Below, in pieces: positions 44,160-56,180 of a stretch of 64,000 nt of DNA; the first letter of the stretch is position 1; the number at the start of each line of letters is the position of its first letter. This stretch comes from Cycas panzhihuaensis (taxonomy: Eukaryota > Cycadophyta). Made by a program: the position numbers and the translations under genes. The notes beneath the pieces are model-generated. The model saw only the letters and a program-made list of their open reading frames with translations, did no database searches and was not told the origin of the DNA. The stretch lies in assembly GCA_023213395.1 (NCBI GenBank), contig CM041465.1, forward strand, positions 54,195,741 to 54,259,740, in the 5' to 3' direction.

Positions 44160-44690
44160 AAGCCATCCTTGAATTTTTAAGATATATTTCACAAATCATC
44201 AATCATTATTTTGGAAGGATATGAAGAAGGATATTCAATAATACATAGTTTAATGCTCACTTTTTCAAGTAAATAGATACATGAACATAGCTCCACCAAG
44301 CCTATTATAACCACTAACTATTCCATAGCAAAAAAAGAAAAGTGTTAGCATAAACTTTATGATAAGCTTGCCTATATGACAAGGAAAGAATATAATTTTT
44401 GTGCTCATTAATAGGTTGATAAAAAATTGATATTTTATTGTTATACAATCAACTTATAAGGCTCTCCAAACTGTAGAAGTATTCATGAAGGAGATATATA
44501 GGCTACATTGACTATTGACACAATTGTTTATGATTCAAATCTCAAATCCATGAGTTATTTTTTATAATAACTATTTAACTAAGATAGGGTAATAATAATC
44601 ATGAGCACTAGTTACCATCCATATTAGATTAACATTAGGATCTAAATCAATATGTATATAATCAAATAAACTCTAGAATGTAGATCAATC
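44160..44690 (+). pseudogene. Decayed Ty3/gypsy integrase core (plus strand)
   Basis: With stops, plus-strand frames read C..FQVNRYMNIAPPSLL, then PLTIP, SINFMISLPI, QGKNIIFVLINRLIKN, VEVFMKEIYRLH and, after a gap, MSTSYHPY near 44600. This follows the gypsy order (C..CQ..K, G.LQPLP.P, DFI.GLP, I.VVVDRL.K, F....LHG.P, STAYHPQ..GQ). The catalytic Asp of the first block is Asn here. Dead remnant; lineage not fixed, closest to chromovirus wording. Confidence 0.6.
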
Positions 44691-44984
44691 ATCAAACACA
44701 AAGCCAAATGTGCAATTCAAGTTCGTTATAGGTAAATTGGTTACAAAGTGCATCTCTATTTCAATAGAGCTTCTATATGTAAAATCTCCAATGTATATAA
44801 ATAAATTGTGTGGTGCTTAATTTATAAGCATATCATAAACAATTACATCAATTCCATTGGTTGACATATTTGCAAACGTGGAAAACCTAACTCAACTTTA
44901 CATATTGATTAAATTTATAATAGGGATCTCTCCTAATGTATATGAAATACAAATATGCAAATATTACAAGGTAATGAAGGGGTC
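44691..44984. other. AT-rich junction, nothing recognised
   Basis: Lies between the plus-strand gypsy remnant and the 3' end of the minus-strand copia pol. A copia LTR would be expected here, but its borders are not visible. Confidence 0.3.
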
Positions 44985-47755
44985 ATTACAAGTTTTAACA
45001 ACCTTCCTTAATGACAACTTCATTACATATGATGTCAAGGTCATGATAAAACTATTCAAACTTTGATTTACCAAGTGCTTTGATGAAGATGTTAACAAAT
45101 TGGTCCTCAGTAGGTTGGTATACTCGATCAATAAAGTCATCAGGAGGTTGCCTCAAGAGAATTTCTTTAGTGAGCTTTCCATTCAGAAAGGCACTCTTTA
45201 ATATCAAATGAGCTTTATGATGTTTGATAGGGCCATCAACATGAAAATTTAGTTTATAAGGCCTTTATAATCAATCAACTTCTTTCCAAGTAGCACATCT
45301 ATTAGCTCCCAAGTTTCATTTTTCAAGATGGAATTCATCTCTTTGTTTATAACTACTTTCCATGCTTAGTCTTTGACTGCCTTCTTAAACATGAACGACT
45401 CATAGGTTTCTAAGGCACATGCCATTAGGGAAAAGTTAGTGGAGTGTCTTATTTTTTACACTTTTTTGGAAGTTATGGGAGGAGGAGGAGCATCCTTTAG
45501 TAATTGTTGGACCCACTTGGGAGGTGGTTGAGAACTAGTGGCTTCCACCTGAAGGTCATCAACTGAAATATATAGCATGGAGGTTCTTACATCTAATATA
45601 GATGTTAAGACTACTGCAGCTAAAGACAAACCTAGTATGTAGAAGGATACAAGTGTTGGTGACTCCAAAATTAGTGCAAGAGGTATTTCAAGTACACAAC
45701 ATTATCATTTGCTATAAATCAAAGTTGTGTAAGATCTAAGTATCTTCACCAAATATTACATCTTGAGTAGTGAAGGCTTGGTTTCCAATAATGTCAAATA
45801 CTTTGTAGGCTTTACAACTAGGTTCATAGTTAAGGAATATGCACTTATGGCTTTTATCATTTAGCTCCTTCTTGTTCTCCTTAGGAATAAGTTTATAGGC
45901 TTTGCATATAAATGTCTTTAATTGAGTAATTGTTAGTTTAAGTCCTAACTAAGCCTCCTTAGGGGTGATATCTCTTACTACAATAGTAGGACTTATATTT
46001 GTTAGATAGACAACAATCATAATGGCATTAGCCTAAAATCTTATAGCAAGATTGGCAATACTTAATATAGCTTTTATTCTATTCACTAATGTTTGATTCA
46101 ATTTCTCTACTATACCATTTTATTGAGGTGTGTGAGATGTTAAGAATTCATATTTGATACTATATTGGTTGCAAAAATTGGTGAATTGATTGGATATGTA
46201 TTCTTCACCATTATTAGATCTGAGTACTTTGATAATCATACCACTTTCATTCTCTAGCTCAGCTTAAATTTCTTCAATTTTTCAAGGGCTTGGTACTTAT
46301 TCCTTAGGAAGTAGACCCACACTTTCTTGGAATACTCATCTATAAATGTCATGAAAAATAGGTTGTCATTAAAAGATTGAACTAACCTGGGCCCACCAAT
46401 ATTTGAGTGGACTAATTCTAATGGTTCAAAGACTCTCCATGTATTCTTGGATGGAAACTTTTCTCTTTGTTGTCTTCCCACTAGGTATGCCTTACAAATA
46501 CATATGTTTCTCTTAGTCTTAGGATGCCCATGTACCATATGAAGCTTAGACATGAGATTTAAACTCTACATGCTTAAGTGACTAAGGCATTGATGCCATA
46601 GTTGATCTCTAGCACTGTTTGAGGTAGATTTTTTATCAGAATCGAAGGATTCACCTTATTCTTGGATAAGATATGGGTCTTCTACCATGTTATTTCCCCT
46701 TATCAAGTTGGGTATTCTAAGCCATTGAATAGGATTCTATTGATGGCTTAGTGGTGAGAAGAACTCTATAAAGCTTATGTAAGCCACTATCTTCATATCT
46801 TATTACCATAAGTTATCTAATAGAACGATCAATGATAGTATAGATACTTTAACTAAAGAGAACATCTAGGTTCTGCTTGTCATTTTGATTGATGGAAAGT
46901 AGGTTTATTTGCATGCCTTAGACTAAGAACATAGTATCGATGTGATGTCTAATTTTCTAATCTTTTAAAGTAATTGGAGCCCTTCTAATTTTAGTCACAT
47001 CATAAGTAATGTTGTCTCTAAATATGACTATTTAAGTGTTGATTAGATAGGTTTCTTCCAACATGTCTTTTGTGCTAATCATGTGGTGTGTGACACCTAA
47101 ATTAAGTAACAAAGAATTATCACCATGTTAAGATCATAAAATCACAAAGAACAAGTTTTGAGAGGAGGGATCTTGAGTGTCTATCATATTACCTTCTTTC
47201 TATCGATTGGGATTATTCTTTGAATTTCTTGGTAGGAACCATTATCTACTTTATTACCATTAGTTCTTATTTTATCTTTGATTTAAATTTTGTTGGTAGA
47301 ATTGGCTTGGTTGCTAGTATGTTGGCCCACCTTGTGGATAAATAGGACCTTTTTATTAAGGGATGAGGCCTCCTTGTTGGAAATAAGGAGCTCCTTATTT
47401 AAGGAATTAGCCTCCTTGTTAGAAACTAGGTCTACCTTGTTGATAGTTAGGTCTATCTTATTGATAGCTAAGCCCTCCTTATTGAAGGTATGGGCTCCTT
47501 ATTAGAAGCTAGATCTACCTTATTAATAGCTAGGTCCATATGTCTATACCCCTTGATTTTGTAGCATCTAAAATTTACCTTATCTTCTCTTATATTCAAC
47601 AGTTAGATGACCATTTTTCCCATAGTACATATAGGTGATATTTGGTCTACACTATTGATTTCTTTATGGTTGAGGTTGTTGTGGTTGATGAGGCTATTGA
47701 AAATATTAAACTCATTAGGAGGAAGTGCCAACTTGTTGTGGTTACTACTAAGTTG
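44985..47755 (-). pseudogene. Decayed copia gag-pol, interrupted by element D (minus strand)
   Basis: Reading the minus strand from 47755: two zinc-knuckle-like pieces (YYGKNGHLTVEY and FRCYKIKGYRHMD) near 47530-47650, then the pre-integrase and integrase (HGHPKTKR, AYLVGRQQREKFPS, PLELVHSNIGGP, FMTFIDEYSKKVWVYF) in an open frame at 46254-46553. The core goes on (RSNNGEEYISNQF, NGIVEKLN) to about 45720. The Asp of both catalytic motifs is Asn. RT begins with MNSILKNETWELIDV near 45330 but is cut to QPPDDFIDR, directly followed by the end of RNase H (TEDQFVNIFIKALGKSKFE, 45060-45110). Most of RT and RNase H is therefore deleted. Stops are frequent. Confidence 0.75.
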
Positions 47756-47760
47756 GTGGC
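47756..47760. repeat. Target-site duplication of element D (left)
   Basis: GTGGC, repeated exactly at 63432-63436. Confidence 0.9.
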
Positions 47761-50295
47761 TGAAATGCTTGTCGTGGGGTGGTGTCCCTACGTCTAGCAA
47801 AGGGTATGAAATGTGCAAAGCTAATTAGACTAAACAACAAGGACTTCACCTCACAGGGTGTCTGTGTGCTGGAGCGTAGATTCAGGACTATAGAGGTGCC
47901 TAGTTGCTTCTAGGTAGCTGTGAAAAGTGAGGCCTTCCTACCTCTCAGATGGCCGAGAAGAGGAGAAAGCACCTGGCACGTGTACGTCTTCTCAAGGAAA
48001 TGAGAAGGCAACGAAATGGAAAGGTAAGTAAAATATGTTTAAGCATAGGCAAAAAAAGGGTACAATGCGGGTAGCTCTAACACAATGTAAACAATCTAAC
48101 TATGCTAAGCTAACCAATGGATGAAACAAATGCAAAGCAAACACATATTCCTTTTTCCCTTTTCAATTCTTTACACGTTCCTAACTATACAAGTATGTGT
48201 ATAAAAGACAACGGTGTAAAAGAAATATGTAGGGAATAAGAAGAGTACCTGGATCCGACATCTGAGTGGAGTGCTACTCATCCCTTTAGCTCCCCTCTTT
48301 TCTACTCCACTCTTTGCGCATGCAATGCCGGTTGACGATAGTTGCCGTAAGCAATGGAAGAGGGGCTAACTTACCTCCTCTTAAACATGCAAAGAATAGA
48401 AAGCAGAAAAGAAGCAAAAAAGCGTGAAATAACAAGAAATATACTAAACATAAAACTAACTTACAATGGGTCTCGTTCCACACGCAACTTCATCAACGTG
48501 AGATCCTGCAAGCAAGTTAGGTAAGTACCTCCCTCTCGGAAGAGGGGCTATAAAGTAAATCAAGTATAGATGCTAGACTCGAATAGGACTACATAAATCT
48601 ATACTAAGCATCAATATGAGATAATGTAAAGTAACAACGTGTAGCAAAATCTCCTGCAAACATGCACCATAAGCAACACCCTAAAAAAAGAGGAGAGTAT
48701 AGCCTCAGAATGGCTAACTCACCCACAAAGAATCTCCACGAAACTCAGAAGGGGGAAACGAGCTCACAATAAGGTCATGGGATAGCAAATAGTAAGAAAG
48801 AAGGGAGCAATGGAAAGGTTTTGGGCTTAGGCAAGGCCCAACACTGACGGATGGAATTTCTAGAACCAGCGTGGCAACGAGTTGCCAACGCTGGTTTTAG
48901 CTCCGAAACTGGATTCCCTAAATCCCTTTAACTCGATTCCTAAGAAGGCACTAAAGATAAAGGGAAAAAGGATAAGGGATGGAACCCTTAGGGAGAAGGG
49001 CAGCAAGGGGGACGGAACCCCGCCTACCTCCCTCAAATCCTCTTTATGTTGCTCTTTTGCAATAGCCAACTAAGAATGGGTTGAGTGGGATGATTGGGGG
49101 AAACAATAATGTCTCAAAAAAATAAAGAAGTGATGCTAATTAAGTGCAACAACATGGAGGTACACAAACTGAAAGTTTATTCACTAAAACATGAAAAAAA
49201 TAACACAAATTATAAGTAAGAGTAGAGAGTACCTTATTGGGGAAGAGCAAAACATAAGTTTACTATTAGGAAACAACAGAAATAACTAGCATATGGTGAA
49301 TAATAGTGGCAGGTTTTTTCCAAGAGTGAAGTGTAAAAATATCTTTGTAAGCTTGGGGCCTTGGTAGTTGGTCCTTTTGAGGAGATTTTGGAAGAAATCT
49401 TCCTTGAAACCTTGGTCACTTGCCAGAAGATGTGAAACCTACTATTGGGAGCTGTGGGGGCAGTAATGATCCCTGAAAATCTAGCTTGCAACAGTGTCCT
49501 TTTCCTTGTGACAAGTTTTTATGAATGTAGTGTATGTCTTTCTATGTAAATTTTGAGTAAAAAGTTAGAAAAATGGACAAAAGATCTTAAAATGAGGAGG
49601 AAAATCCCCCTTTATCCCCTGTTCACTGTAGGTAAACATTAGGGATGTCAAGGTGATGTAAATCGACAAGCACCACATGACATTTCCATGAAAAAAATGA
49701 AAACTATCGCGTGGTTCTCTTTTTTGAAATTCAAACAGTCGTACCGCGGCAAACCTGATGGTACCACCAAGAAGATCACTGATCACCGAGTTTGCGCAGA
49801 TTATACTGGCAATAAAAAAAGATAAAAAAGAGCATAAATAAAGGTTTTGGAGCTATTATTAAGGGTAAATTAAGCCTAAAACAGCAGAGGGAAACATCTA
49901 GATGATGGACAAGTAGCTAGAACAGTAAAATGAGTCTCAACCAAGGGATTAACCAGACTTGAAGGAGACCGCAACATGAGTAAAATGTCATAACATGGGC
50001 AAACATGACTGACTGAAACATCCCAAGAGGTTGTGGAGACGATATGGGTGGCTGTGCGCTATATGGGGTGTAGCATTCGCTGAGGAATGCCCCTATTATG
50101 AGTAGTCATAGTCGAGCAGTGTCAGAAGCATATGCAATATGATCAGGCAGAGAAGCAATGCATGCAGGTAGGCATATGTCAAGTAGTCTATGCTAAATAA
50201 CCTCAATCAAGCACAAGCAGGGAGAAGTGAGAACATATACCTAAATATACTTGGGTTGATGTGTCTCGAGTCTATTCCCAAGAGGCTCGTAAACA
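47761..50295 (-). repeat. 3' LTR of element D
   Basis: 2535 bp on the minus strand. Ends TGAAATGCTTG at 47761 and TAAACA at 50290-50295 (minus strand start TGTTTACG). The start hairpin of the family is damaged. Sequence from about 48503 onward matches the remaining 5' LTR (61652-63431). Confidence 0.9.
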
Positions 50296-50384
50296 CCGCC
50301 CCTCAAGAGAGCCTCACTGCTTGGAAGTGTGACGTGATGGCGAATGCTGACAACCAAAGATATCAGTAGCACATGCACACACAT

Positions 50385-50433
<49 letters not shown>

Positions 50434-50689
50434 AGCAATAATGAATAGCATATGGACCAAGGTTATTAGCGAGTGTCATAGCGGAATGTGTGGACAAGAG
50501 AGACAGAGATGAGGATAACATAAAGGCTGCCTACGCATCGTCTAAACATTGACCTACAAGCAAATAGAGAAGATGAAGGGGGTGCTCCCGTTGTTGAAGT
50601 GCAATAGGTGATAAGAGGGCATCTAGCAAACTAAACAAGCACATCGACCTAAAAGCGATCAAAGGCTCGGGCACGGGCTAGCCAGGCGG
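50296..50689. other. D internal region between aRNH and LTR, with CA/TA microsatellite
   Basis: Next to the LTR the minus strand reads GAGGGGCGG, a probable polypurine tract (50296-50304). Positions 50375-50434 are a CA run passing into TA, an expansion of the short AT run seen at this place in A and B. The Val-Cys repeat frame over it is not a gene. Confidence 0.7.
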
Positions 50690-51115
50690 GTCTCAAAGGC
50701 GATCGCTAAGAAGAGGGAGGCGACGCTCAAGGATGAGGGGGACGAGGCCATCTTCCTCAGCGTTGAGGTCCCTAAGGATGTGCTGGATATCGACTGACGA
50801 GAAACGAGCCAAGAGAGACCTGACGGCAGAAGCGAAGGTCCTAAGGTGACGGCATCACACCTGGTAAACCTAGGTGAGATGGGACACCACAACCTAAGAA
50901 TTGTAAAGCAACATGATGGGTCCGCAATAGAAATAGAGAGCATCGGTAAGGGCTTTAATAACAGCCATGTACTCAGCTTCGTTATTGGTTTCTGCAAGAA
51001 GGAAGACTCTAAAATGCAGGTAGTCATATCTGGAGGGGCTACGAAGAATCCATGCAGCGACGGAAGGCTCGGGGTTACCGCGGCTTCCACTATCAGTAAA
51101 AATGTAAAGAGACAT
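50690..51115 (-). pseudogene. Additional RNase H (aRNH) of element D
   Basis: Starts MSLYIFTDSGSRGNPEP at 51115, with NNEAEYMAVI following. The third acidic motif is changed (LLYNS where A has LFCDS, so Asp is Asn) and the frame is broken by a stop soon after. The end again resembles LILERRLPLL in A. The start follows an intron-like acceptor (51132). Confidence 0.72.
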
Positions 51116-51131
51116 GTTGGAACATTAAGCC

Positions 51132-51228
51132 CTAGTAGCAAATAAATAATGACGAAATGAAAGAGGATACTCAAAAAAATAGGCAACAAGTAGTCGCGAA
51201 GGGTAGGAGGACCTAGCAATGAGGTTAC
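51132..51228 (-). other. Putative intron in the leader of D aRNH
   Basis: 97 bp, minus-strand borders GTAACC and CTAG, at the same place as in A and B. Confidence 0.38.
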
Positions 51229-51639
51229 CCAAGGGCAAGAGCAAGCAGTCTGACCACCGTCTGAGAGCAGGCAGAGAAAAGACGCCCTGGGGTGCTAAAG
51301 GTTGCTTTAGAAAGCAAAACATGCCCCTGAACAAGGGAGCATTTCCTTTGGGGACCCCAGGAGAGAAAAAGGGCTGCGAAAATGAGTCCAAGGTAGCAAA
51401 ATGAGCCCAACAAGTATAAACTCGAGCATGTACAGGAGTAGCATGTAAAATGAGCAAAAGGAGCCCTGAGAAAGGTGCAATAATGGGGTGCCATAAATGC
51501 CTTTATAAGAGAAGGCAAAAAGGCTGTCCATAGAGCACGACAGGCGATAGGGCCAGAAGGCAAAGGCAATCAGGGAAATGAGATGGTCCTAACAGCTATC
51601 ACGAGGTCGAAAATGAAGGAAGTGCCCGTCGGGCCCCTG
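51229..51639. other. Promoter zone between antisense gene and aRNH (D)
   Basis: Counterpart of 8683-9083 and 31711-32116. Conserved in outline, no protein frame kept. Confidence 0.45.
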
Positions 51640-51650
51640 CCTATATAAGG
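51640..51650 (+). promoter_or_regulatory. TATA box of antisense gene (D)
   Basis: CCTATATAAGG after GGGCCCCTG, same context as in A and B. Confidence 0.58.
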
Positions 51651-52323
51651 AAATTGAATGAAAACTGAATTCATTTTCACCAGCTCTCGTGCAAAACCAG
51701 AGCCATTTCCTTATAGACTGGAGCACTGCCCAACTTCGAAGGCACGCGAGAGATGATTCGACTATCAGATCGAAGCACAGTGAGAGTCAATAGGACCAGA
51801 GAGACGAGATGGCGATGGCCAGGCCAGCTCTAGTGAGTGGATCTCGCAAAACCCTCCCCATTTCGAAGTTTAAAAATTGTTACTTTTTGTAATTTTTAAT
51901 GTATTTTTTATGCCCCTTATGGGCAATTACATGCCTCTCGGAGTCTGAATTAGACCCAGGAAGAGGCGGGGACCTGGGCATTAGGGAGCCCTAGTCCCGG
52001 TGGGCCCCACAGGGGTCCACCATAAGAAATTTTAGGATTTTCTAGGTAGAAACCCCCCTTTTTAGGGGGGTTACCCTTCGTACCATGGCCAAGATCACGG
52101 TGCCACAATCTTGGCTATGGGATCGCTACGATTACAATCGCCATAGGACCCGCTCTAAACTTAGCAGTACTGCTAAGTTTAATGTGGTACGCAGGCAGAA
52201 AACCAGAAAAAATAAAAAAGGGGCCAACCAGGCCCCAAATTTCAGGCAGGAAAAGTAGAGAGATAGCTAGGAGCATAAATGACTGCTAGGAGGCTGACCT
52301 TGACTAATTTTTGGTGATTGCAG
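51651..52323 (+). other. Leader or first intron of antisense gene (D)
   Basis: Ends at the acceptor GATTGCAG (52316-52323). It contains a C6/G6 hairpin near 52050-52070, a decayed version of the 34 bp palindrome and the perfect palindrome at 52157-52180. Confidence 0.45.
52157..52180. repeat. Perfect 24 bp palindrome in antisense leader (D)
   Basis: AAACTTAGCAGT (52157-52168) is the exact reverse complement of 52169-52180. It replaces AATTTAGCGGT.. of B at the same place, with differences mirrored in both arms. Confidence 0.85.
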
Positions 52324-54240
52324 ATAGTTATCATAGTGGATAACCACGAAAATGTTGGCATGGCGATGTTGAGCTATATAGAGATGATGTCCCAAGAGGA
52401 CAAGGCGACCTTGCAAAGGTATGGCCTATACAAGGCCTTAAAGACACCTTAGTTTACATCAGATTGGAGACTACCGGTGGACATCGTATCACACTAGGAC
52501 CAACAGAGGCACGTTTTCCACTTGCCTCAGGTAGGCAATGTAACAGTCACACTAGGAGACATCTAGCGGATTCTAGGGGTACCGGCAACTGGGAGGCCAA
52601 TGAGATTGGGAGCGCTGCCTAGCACTTAGGCAGCTCACAGAGAGGTAGTCATGTTCTTCATAGGGGCTAACAGGTGGGAGCGGAGGGGAGTTCCCCTCCA
52701 GACTATGCTCATGTCACAGATTCCTCGGGTGAGGAAATTGATCATACTATGCATTCTGTTTTGGATTTCCTGGAAACAGAACTACAGGGAGATACCTGGA
52801 GGCTGGATAGACGTAGTACATCACTGCGAGGCAGGTAAGAGGATGGATTGGGCCACCCTAGTCGCAGCGAACCTCATCGCACAGCTAGACACCATCCGGA
52901 TGATAGGCAGAGGGGGTCTATCATACAACATGCTGCTACAGTGCTAGTTTTTCGACCATTTTGTGGCAGCAGGGGGACCATACCCCATAGCAGTATGGGA
53001 CCCGATGGTCCACAGGTGGAAGACATGACTCAGAGGGACGGAGGACCAGGCCCACGTCTGGCAGTCGGTAGAGACAACATCGCTAGACCTCCTCATCCTG
53101 ACGGACTACGCAGCAGATCCATACAGGACTGTGAGATAGGAGAGCAACGATGAGGCGGGTGGAGTTGGAGCGCCCATAAATGATGATGATGATGATGATG
53201 ATGGAGGAGACGGGGCTGGACCGTCATGACCTGCGAGAGAGGCAGGTCCTTCAAGGATAGCAGAAGGAGCAGAGGGTCCATCCGGGGCTGCTGGAGGAGA
53301 GGCAGGCCCATTAGGGATGCCAGATGAGAGCAGGGGGCTGGTGACTAGGGCCCGTAGGTTACGGATCATGAGGAGATCTGGAGAGGCATGAGTCGAGCCA
53401 GTCTCTACGAGGAGAGAGGCTGAGGCAGAGGAGGTACCCAAGGATGAGGTACCTGCAGCTGGTAGAGAGCTAGGAGGAGAGGATGTCACCTAAGCAGAGG
53501 AGCCGACAGCCACGGCAGGTGAGACTTAACTATTTCCTTAGTCGTTTGACATCTACGTAGATATTTGATTTTATTTTTATTATTGGTATGTAATGGGATA
53601 TTCACTGACACATGGCATGTTACATTGGGAGGTACTGCAGAGATTAGACGGCTAGTAGAGACCATGGTGAGGGAGATGTTCCCTCAGGTCTATGCAGAGG
53701 GGCAACCGCCTATCCAGGTAGAGGATACGCCCAAGTCGGCAGGTGCCCATATGGAGGCATTCACTCCACTAGCGAGGGTGAGAGACATCTAGGCTGTAGA
53801 GTCCCAGGAGCATATGGCGTTTAGGGGACAGCTACAGCGAGAGCTCGACAAGGGCAGAGGCAAGTGAGATGAGCTGTGTAGATGAGTCCAGGCCTTGGAG
53901 GCTTAGGGTGGAGCAGGGAGAGATGCAGAGAGTAGGGTTCAAATAGTGGTACTCAAGGAGCACCTTAGGGTGATAAAGGAGGGACTCCGAGGGGAGAGGG
54001 ATTGTATCCAGGCCTGATACGATCAGCTGGTGGCCCAGATGGCATTGACGTCTAGTAGGAGCAGGACATATACCCACACAGCAGCTATGACCCTGAGATA
54101 ACCACGGGACGAGGGGAGCGAGGCAGGTAGCTCGTGGAGGCCTAGGAGGAGCCTCGGAGGGATGTGGTCCCCAGGAGAGGGATCACACAGGCCAAGAGAT
54201 GGCACCCAAGGAGCGGGGCAGCAGTAGCGTAGGAGATGTA
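52324..54240 (+). pseudogene. Antisense plant-mobile-domain-like gene of element D
   Basis: Opposite to D. A reading frame from about 52360 gives MLSYIEMMSQEDKATLQRYG, LYKALKTP, then DIVSH, QRHVFHLPQVGNVTVTLGDI and ILGVPATGRP. An open stretch at 52651-52947 has KQNYREIPGGW and DWATLVAANLIAQLDTI. Later come YPIAVWDPMVHRWKT, LDLLILTDYAADPYR and a short Asp run (about 53178-53200). An intron at 53519-53631 separates the coiled-coil exon (EIRRLVETMVREMFPQVY at its start). Stops occur where A and B have Gln or Trp codons. D best shows the N-terminal segment of the protein. Confidence 0.52.
53519..53631 (+). other. Intron of antisense gene (D)
   Basis: GTGAGACT to GGGAG, 113 bases, AT-rich. Same position as the introns in A and B. 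Confidence 0.55.
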
Positions 54241-54775
54241 CATTTGATTTTGATGGGAAAGCACGGGCCTCCAGGGGGTCATATATAGGCTCATATGATT
54301 GTATCCCCCTACAAGGATACCAGCTTCCCACATGTACGATGTAACATATTATTATTATTTTTGGATGTATATATATATGGGATAATTAGAACCTTATTTT
54401 GACACAAAATAGTGTGTGTATCATGTGGTAGATAGCATATATGCTTTGCTTTGTATGTTATAAATATTTTTATGCAAGTATTTTATTGTAAATATTTGTA
54501 TTTCCTTCCATGTATGGCTATATGTCTAACAGGAGCACACACATCCACCATAAGTAGAGGTGATAGAGAGGTGTGGGGGTTAGAAATAGAGCGACATGTA
54601 TATCCACAGAGGAGCATAGCGGAATATGCAAAGGAAACAGTAGGCGAAAGAAAGGTGTAACGATACTCCAAGGCATCATCCCGATTGGGGGATGCCCAAA
54701 TGGGAAGACGATAGGTTCCCGAGAGGAAATGGGAACACAGGTTCCATGAGAGGAACCAGAAGGAAAAGTGAGAAT
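54241..54775. other. 3' region of antisense gene facing pol (D)
   Basis: Counterpart of 11701-12301 in B; AT-rich, no conserved protein frame. Confidence 0.45.
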
Positions 54776-54832
54776 CCATCTTAAATTTCCATTCTACCCA
54801 TGGTTAGGAGAAATGGGAATAATTTAAGATGG
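54776..54832. repeat. Hairpin between pol stop and antisense gene (D)
   Basis: CCATCTTAAATT (54776-54787) and AATTTAAGATGG (54821-54832) pair perfectly over 12 bp. Confidence 0.75.
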
Positions 54833-54946
54833 TAGTTTAGGCTCGTTTCATAGCATCGCCCTAATTGGGGGATGCCCAAATAGGAGGACAAGGTCCCAAA
54901 GAAAATGGGAATAATTCGAGATGGTAGTTTAGGCCCATTTCGAAGC
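54833..54946. repeat. Partial tandem duplication next to the hairpin (D)
   Basis: GATGGTAGTTTAGGCTCGTTTC (first 20 bases from 54828) recurs at about 54920 as GATGGTAGTTTAGGCCCATT, and a GGGGGATGCCCAAAT block from 54690-54705 is repeated at 54859. A segment of roughly 100 bp was duplicated only in D. Confidence 0.6.
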
Positions 54947-54969
54947 ATGGCGAACAGATAGCTAAAAGA

Positions 54970-56180
54970 TCATGCGTAGAACTTCTTAAGGAACTTCCCG
55001 TTGACTGCTTTCTCAAACTCTAAGCCTTCAAGAGTAGCGATCCTGTATGTACCATTGTCGAGGCTTTTGAGAATGATGAAGGGGCTTACCCATTTGGGCC
55101 TAAATTTAGCTAGACGATCGTAAAGGTATTCTAACTTGAGGACATGGTCCCCAAGGCACAAAGGACAAGCATAAAGATGTTTATCGTGAGTCCTTTGTAG
55201 GCGGGCTTTCGAAGCGAGATTCGCTTGGTAAGCCATTAAGTGCCTCTTGTCCAGGGCTTCAAGGTCCAGGAGGCGAGCCTGGTGGATAGACTCCTCATCA
55301 ATGAGGCCTCGAAGGGAAACCCATAGAGAGGGGATCTCCACTTCCAGTGAGAGTATCGCCTCGGTTCCATAGACTAAGGAGAATGGAGTCATTCCAGTAG
55401 CCATGCAGATGGAAGTGCAATAAGCCCACAGGGCAGAAGGGAGTTGGATGTGCTAATCTCTTTGAGATTAGGCAACAATCTTCTTTAGAATATTGATGAG
55501 TGTTTTGTTGAAAGATTCAACTTGCCCATTTGCCTAGGGATAATAAGGGGATGACATCTTATGAGAGATCTTGAATCTCTCGCACATCTCGTCCATTTCC
55601 TTATTACAGAAGGAAGTTCCATTATCTGTAATTAGGACATCTAGAATCCCGAAATGACAAACAATATGCTAGTAGAAGAAGGTGGCTATCATCTTGCTAG
55701 GCATAGCAGATAGGGGGATTACCTCTGCCCATTTAGTGAAGTAGTCGGTAGTAGTTAAGATATATTTATGTTATGCAGAAGATGGTGACGATATAGCACC
55801 GATGAGGTCTAAGCCCCATTGAGAAAAGGACCACAAAGACACGATAGGGTGTAAAGCCTCAGAAGGCACATGAGAGATATTAGCATGCTCTTGGCATTTC
55901 CAACATCTAAGGGCATAGGCATGGGGGTCCTTGAATAAGGACGGCCAGTAATAACCCATGCAGAGGATCCTTTGGGCCATGGATTAGGCCCCATAAATGC
56001 CATGGTAGCATTTGTAGAGTATTTGGTTCACTTCGTCAGGAGTGACGCAGCGAAGCAGGATCCCGTTGAAGGATCTCTTGTATAACACTCCATCTATGAG
56101 GAGGTGTTGCCTAGCGGTGGCATGGATGCATGACCTAACCTTGGTACTGGCTTCAGGGTGATATTCTTGCTGAGTCAGAT
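54970..56180 (-). pseudogene. Integrase of element D
   Basis: The C-terminal part is open at 54970-55404 (GTEAILSLEVEIPSL, LKLEYLYDRLAKF, WVSPFIILKSLD). The core keeps Asp in GLDLIGAI, Asp in LITDNGTSF and Glu in NGQVESFN across several stops. The zinc part shows AQRILCMGYYWPSLFKD and CWKCQEHA; the HHGICGGH block is partly lost by a deletion near 55985. Confidence 0.8.

Noticed and set aside
50241-50438. Val-Cys repeat ORF
   Set aside because: Translated CA microsatellite.
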